From NCBI GenBank assembly GCA_036403095.1, contig DASWRQ010000251.1, forward strand, positions 18,663 through 82,662: 64,000 nucleotides of DNA, given 5' to 3'. The notes under the pieces were generated by a model, which had not been told where the DNA came from, searched no databases, and saw nothing but the letters and a program-made list of their open reading frames with translations. Both the position numbers and the translations under genes were made by a program. Below are positions 61,110-64,000 of this stretch, one piece after another; within the stretch, counting starts at the first letter, position 1; each line of letters begins with the position of its first letter. Source of the stretch: Kutzneria sp036403095. Lineage in GTDB: Bacteria; Actinomycetota; Actinomycetes; Mycobacteriales; Pseudonocardiaceae.

Positions 61110-61373
61110 CTAGTGGCCATCGTGATTCGGGTTCGGGTCGTAGGACGAACCCAGCGGCTCACCCTCGCGGCCGGTGACCACGTTCTTGGTCGGCGGGTCG
61201 CCCTCGAAGGGCACGGCCACGATCCGGGCCGGACCGACGACGGACGGGAACGGCGTCGGGCCGTCGACGAGCCCCGGGATCGGCCCAGGCTCGTCGGCCA
61301 CCGCCGGAATCGGGGGCGGGCTCGCCACAACAGGGATCGGCTGCGGGGTCGCGGACGCGGAACCGGCGGCCAT
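61110..61373 (-). CDS. Small Pro-rich protein (uncertain)
   Basis: 87 residues from ATG 61373, with a Pro/Val/Ala-rich start (ATPQPIPVVASPPPIPAV) and a more ordered end (ARIVAVPFEGDPPTKNVVTG). The ribosome site is weak. It lies 26 bases after the YcaQ-like stop on the same strand. The rest of 61002-61399 shows no other gene. It could be a chance frame. Confidence 0.4.
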   Translation of the reverse strand: MAAGSASATPQPIPVVASPPPIPAVADEPGPIPGLVDGPTPFPSVVGPARIVAVPFEGDPPTKNVVTGREGEPLGSSYDPNPNHDGH

Positions 61374-61399
61374 GATCCCCGCCGCCGCGGCCTTAGGAG

Positions 61400-62608
61400 T
61401 CAGACCAAGGCCCCGAGGCGCGAGGCCAGATCACCCCGCTTTCCGACGACCACGCCGTCCAGCCCGAGCCAGTCGGCCATCAGCCGCAGCTCCTCGGCCA
61501 GCTCATGCGCCACCTCGGCGTGATCCACCCCGAGCTCGGCGAAGGCCCCGGGCACGCGCAACACGCCGACGGCACGGTCGGCCTTGATGTCGACACGGGC
61601 CACGAGGTCCTCGCCCAGCAGGAACGGGAACACGTAGTAGCCGTGCACCCGCTTCGGCTCGGGCACGTAGATCTCGATGCGGTAGAAGAAGTCGAACAGG
61701 CGCTCGGTCCGTGCCCGCTCCCAGATCAACGGGTCGAACGGGCACAGCAGCGCCCGGGCCCGCACCCGGCGCGGCGTGCGGGCGGCGACGTGCCGATATG
61801 CCTGGTGCCGCCAGCCGACGACCTCCACCGGCTCCAGCACGCCGTCCTCGACCAAGTCGGCGACGGCCTGCCGCGACCACTCGGGCTTGAGCCGGTAGTA
61901 GTCCCGCAGGTCGGGCTCGGTGGCGACCCCCAGCGCCACCGCGGCCTTGGCGGTCAACTGCCGCGACGCCTCGGCCCGTGACACCTCCGGCGCGGCCAAC
62001 ACCTCGGGCGGCAACACCCGCTCGGCGATGTCGTAGTACCGCTCGAAACCCCGCCGCGTGCCGGTCGTCAGCTCCCCCGTCGCGAACAGGTACTCGCAGG
62101 CCCGCTTCACGTCCGACCGATGCCACCAGCCGCCCGGCGTCCGCTCGCGGGCGACCTTCAGACCCATCTGCTCCTCCAGCGCGCCGGCAGTGATCGGCCC
62201 GAGCTCCTTCACCGCCATCACCACCTCGTCGGCCAGATGGTGGCCGCCGGAGCTCTGCCAGTACTTGCTCGGATGCTCCTTGTGCTGACGCATCCGCCAC
62301 CGCAGCAGCGGCCAGTCCGCCACCGGCACCAGGCTCGCCTCATGCGCCCAGTACTCGACCAGCAACCGCGGCCTACGGACGCTGTTCGACCAGGCCGCCT
62401 CCTCCAGCAACCCCATCGGATAGCCGCCCAACCGGCTGAACAGCGGCACGTAGTGGGCGCGCACCGCGACATTCACCGAGTCGAGCTGCAGCACCTGCGT
62501 CCGCGCCAACACCCCTTGCAGGTGACGCCTGGTCACCGGCCCGGTCGGCCGCGCCTGGGCAAACCCCTGCGCGGCCAGGGCGGTCCGACGCGCGGCGATC
62601 GAGGACAT
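61400..62608 (-). CDS. Winged-helix DNA glycosylase family protein (YcaQ/AlkX-like)
   Basis: 402 residues from ATG 62608. The family hallmark is VLQLDSVNVAVRAHYVPLFS, containing a QxD motif (QLD) like the catalytic Q-x-D/Q of YcaQ interstrand-crosslink glycosylases. Tandem winged helices follow (ITAGALEEQMGLK, LRDYYRLKPEWSRQAVADLV), then the conserved ARALLCPFDPLIWERARTER. In Streptomyces a relative (AlkX/AZL type) protects against DNA-crosslinking natural products. DNA repair role inferred. Confidence 0.85.
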   Translation of the reverse strand: MSSIAARRTALAAQGFAQARPTGPVTRRHLQGVLARTQVLQLDSVNVAVRAHYVPLFSRLGGYPMGLLEEAAWSNSVRRPRLLVEYWAHEASLVPVADWPLLRWRMRQHKEHPSKYWQSSGGHHLADEVVMAVKELGPITAGALEEQMGLKVARERTPGGWWHRSDVKRACEYLFATGELTTGTRRGFERYYDIAERVLPPEVLAAPEVSRAEASRQLTAKAAVALGVATEPDLRDYYRLKPEWSRQAVADLVEDGVLEPVEVVGWRHQAYRHVAARTPRRVRARALLCPFDPLIWERARTERLFDFFYRIEIYVPEPKRVHGYYVFPFLLGEDLVARVDIKADRAVGVLRVPGAFAELGVDHAEVAHELAEELRLMADWLGLDGVVVGKRGDLASRLGALV

Positions 62609-62693
62609 CTTGAGCACAACAAAGATGCTGCCACGCACCCCTGACAGTGCTGGATGGCCTGTGCTTATTGGCGCCGCCTTCGGCGTCGCGGGG

Positions 62694-62823
62694 CTCGGCC
62701 CCTTTGGGGCCCCTGCCTCGCCCTTGCTGGATTTTTCGAGGGCCGCGTCGGGCTGGGTGGGGGGCGCGTGGGGGGCGGCCCTCGAAAAATCCAGCGACCG
62801 GGCGAAGCAGGGGCGGGGCCGAG
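62694..62823. repeat. Long imperfect inverted repeat
   Basis: Perfect 20-bp arms at 62727-62746 (CTGGATTTTTCGAGGGCC...) and 62775-62794 flank a 28-base G-rich loop; outer arms CTCGGCCCC (62694) and GGGGCCGAG (62815), and CCCCTGC/GCAGGGG, also pair. The transcript could fold into a stem of about 45 pairs. It fills most of the 62609-62927 gap between two divergent genes, where a terminator would not be needed; a small non-autonomous mobile element or structured RNA is possible. No other gene is seen there. Confidence 0.75.
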
Positions 62824-62927
62824 CCGTGGTCGGGGTTGCGATGTCCGGAGTTGGCGATCTTCAGGGTTGGTGGCTCGGGGGTGGCGGGCTCGTTGGCGGA
62901 ACGGACGTAACCGCTAGGTTCTGCAGC

Positions 62928-63482
62928 GTGGCTGAAGCGTCTGTGCGTCGTGCTGTCCCTGCTGACGTCGAAGAGATTGCCCGGATCCAGCGGGATACCT
63001 GGCGGGTGGCGTACAAGGATCTGCTGCCGGAGGATGTGCTGGCTGGGCTGGACAACGTGGACGCGGTGCGGGAGCTGGTCGAACAGGGCACGGCGACGGT
63101 GCACGTGGCGATCGAAGGCGACTGGACGGTGGGCTTCTGCGTGGTCGGCCCGGCCCCGGACAGCGAAGTGGCGGAGGCCGACGGCAGCCTGCCCGAGGAC
63201 GCGGCCAGCACGGGCCTGGTGGCGACGCTGCTGGTGGAGCCCCGCTGGGGCCGGCGGGGGCACGGCGGACGGCTGCTCGCGGCGGCGGCGGAGACGCTGC
63301 GGGCGATGGGGGCGACCCGCGGCGTGAGCTGGGTGCCGGAGTCGGACCGGGCCTCGCTGGGCTTCTACCACTCGGCCGGCTGGGAATCCGACGGCGTGAT
63401 CCGCACCCTGGACGCGGGCGGAAGGCCGTTGCGTGAAGCAAGAGTGACGGGTCCGGTGGACCTCAAATTGATCAGTTCCTGA
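62928..63482 (+). CDS. GNAT-family N-acetyltransferase
   Basis: 184 residues from GTG 62928. The GNAT fold is clear: VRRAVPADVEEIARIQRDTW at the start, LVATLLVEPRWGRRGHGGRL with the acetyl-CoA loop (RRGHGG), and SLGFYHSAGWESDGV at the end. The substrate is unknown. Divergent from the YcaQ-like gene. Confidence 0.88.
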   Translation: MAEASVRRAVPADVEEIARIQRDTWRVAYKDLLPEDVLAGLDNVDAVRELVEQGTATVHVAIEGDWTVGFCVVGPAPDSEVAEADGSLPEDAASTGLVATLLVEPRWGRRGHGGRLLAAAAETLRAMGATRGVSWVPESDRASLGFYHSAGWESDGVIRTLDAGGRPLREARVTGPVDLKLISS

Positions 63483-63557
63483 ACCGGGAACAACCCTCTC
63501 GGCGTCTTCGGAGTCGTACCCCCCGACACGGATCGGGAATTGGGGAAGGACAACCGA

Positions 63558-64000
63558 GTGCGCCTCATCGACTACCCGCGGCAGGCCAAGCGGGGCGTGC
63601 GCCGCTGGCTGCCATCGTGGAAGCTGGTCCTGGGCACCTCGGCGACGCTGGTCGCGGGCCTGGTGGCCGGCTTCTTCGTGGCGGTGGCCACGGTGGAGAT
63701 CCCCAAGCCCAACGAGGACGCGGTGCAGCAGGCGACGATCTTCACCTACGCCGACGCGTCCACCCAGATCACCCACGTCGGCACCAACCGCCGCCCGGTC
63801 ACCTTCGACCAGATTCCCCTGGTGGTGCGCCAGGCCGTGCTGGCGGCCGAGGACCGCACGTTCTACAGCGACCCGGGCGTGTCCCCGATGGGCCTGCTGC
63901 GCGCGCTGAAGAACGACCTGTCCAGCAGCGGCGGCAACCTGCAGGGCGGCTCGACGATCACCCAGCAGTTCGTCAAGAACTACTACCTCACCCAGCAGCA
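63558..64000 (+). CDS. Class A penicillin-binding protein (5' part only)
   Basis: 147 codons seen from GTG 63558, seven bases after GGGAAGGA; the frame runs off the window. A basic cytoplasmic start, one membrane helix (LVLGTSATLVAGLVAGFFVA), then the GT51 glycosyltransferase domain with its catalytic motif AVLAAEDRTFYSDPGVSP and GGSTITQQFVKNYYL. It polymerises lipid II and, in the unseen part, should crosslink it. PonA-type by layout. Confidence 0.93.
   Translation, partial: MRLIDYPRQAKRGVRRWLPSWKLVLGTSATLVAGLVAGFFVAVATVEIPKPNEDAVQQATIFTYADASTQITHVGTNRRPVTFDQIPLVVRQAVLAAEDRTFYSDPGVSPMGLLRALKNDLSSSGGNLQGGSTITQQFVKNYYLTQQ

Overview
This is a window of high-GC actinobacterial chromosome. GTG and TTG starts are frequent, many neighbouring genes overlap by 4 bases (ATGA/GTGA), and a recognisable core is present: clgR-pspA-pspM, pgsA, an ArgA-type acetyltransferase, ftsK, rnj-dapA and thyX. 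That core is laid out much as in mycobacteria and Pseudonocardiales. A Pseudonocardiaceae-like soil actinomycete is an inference from gene content; no rRNA or other phylogenetic marker is in the window.

Left part (1-31 kb): accessory metabolism and secretion. It opens with a GH95-like secreted glycosidase, a tract of degenerate GC repeats, and a FadR-type regulator divergent from an enolase-superfamily enzyme plus a complete CUT2-type sugar ABC transporter, with a perfect 15-bp palindromic operator between them. Next come an iron-box-preceded PepSY membrane protein, an acyltransferase, a large LuxR-type ATPase regulator divergent from a 42-residue secreted peptide, dinB, two S53 proteases, a ParA-like ATPase coupled to a Nei-type glycosylase, a frameshifted animal-type haem peroxidase with a beta-propeller partner, two tag-bearing conflict-type loci (one apparently decayed), pyrD and a uracil permease.

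Middle part (31-48 kb): the envelope-stress block pspM-pspA-hypothetical-clgR with a ClgR-like operator, then the overlapping chain rimO-pgsA-pncC. Set into this otherwise conserved region are an RloA/RloB (AbiL-like) gene pair, a large secreted subtilisin, and a 1547-residue protein with four intact CbbX-type AAA+ domains plus one degenerate one, followed by argA and a MerR regulator.

Right part (48-64 kb): a 1121-residue Hsp90-fold ATPase with five helix-turn-helix-like repeats, carrying the same short N-terminal tag as a small protein 24 kb away. Then ftsK, an EamA exporter, rnj-dapA, a TIGR03085 protein, thyX, a ribbon-helix-helix protein whose start codon lies inside a symmetric array of six TGACGTCA-like palindromes, a DUF4097 protein, a YcaQ-like protein, a long inverted repeat, a GNAT enzyme and the start of a class A penicillin-binding protein.

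The strongest candidates for new biology are the tag-linked Hsp90/STAND-type loci, the multi-AAA protein, the RHH operator array, the LuxR-ATPase/secreted-peptide pair, and a dispersed palindromic element found three times at gene ends.
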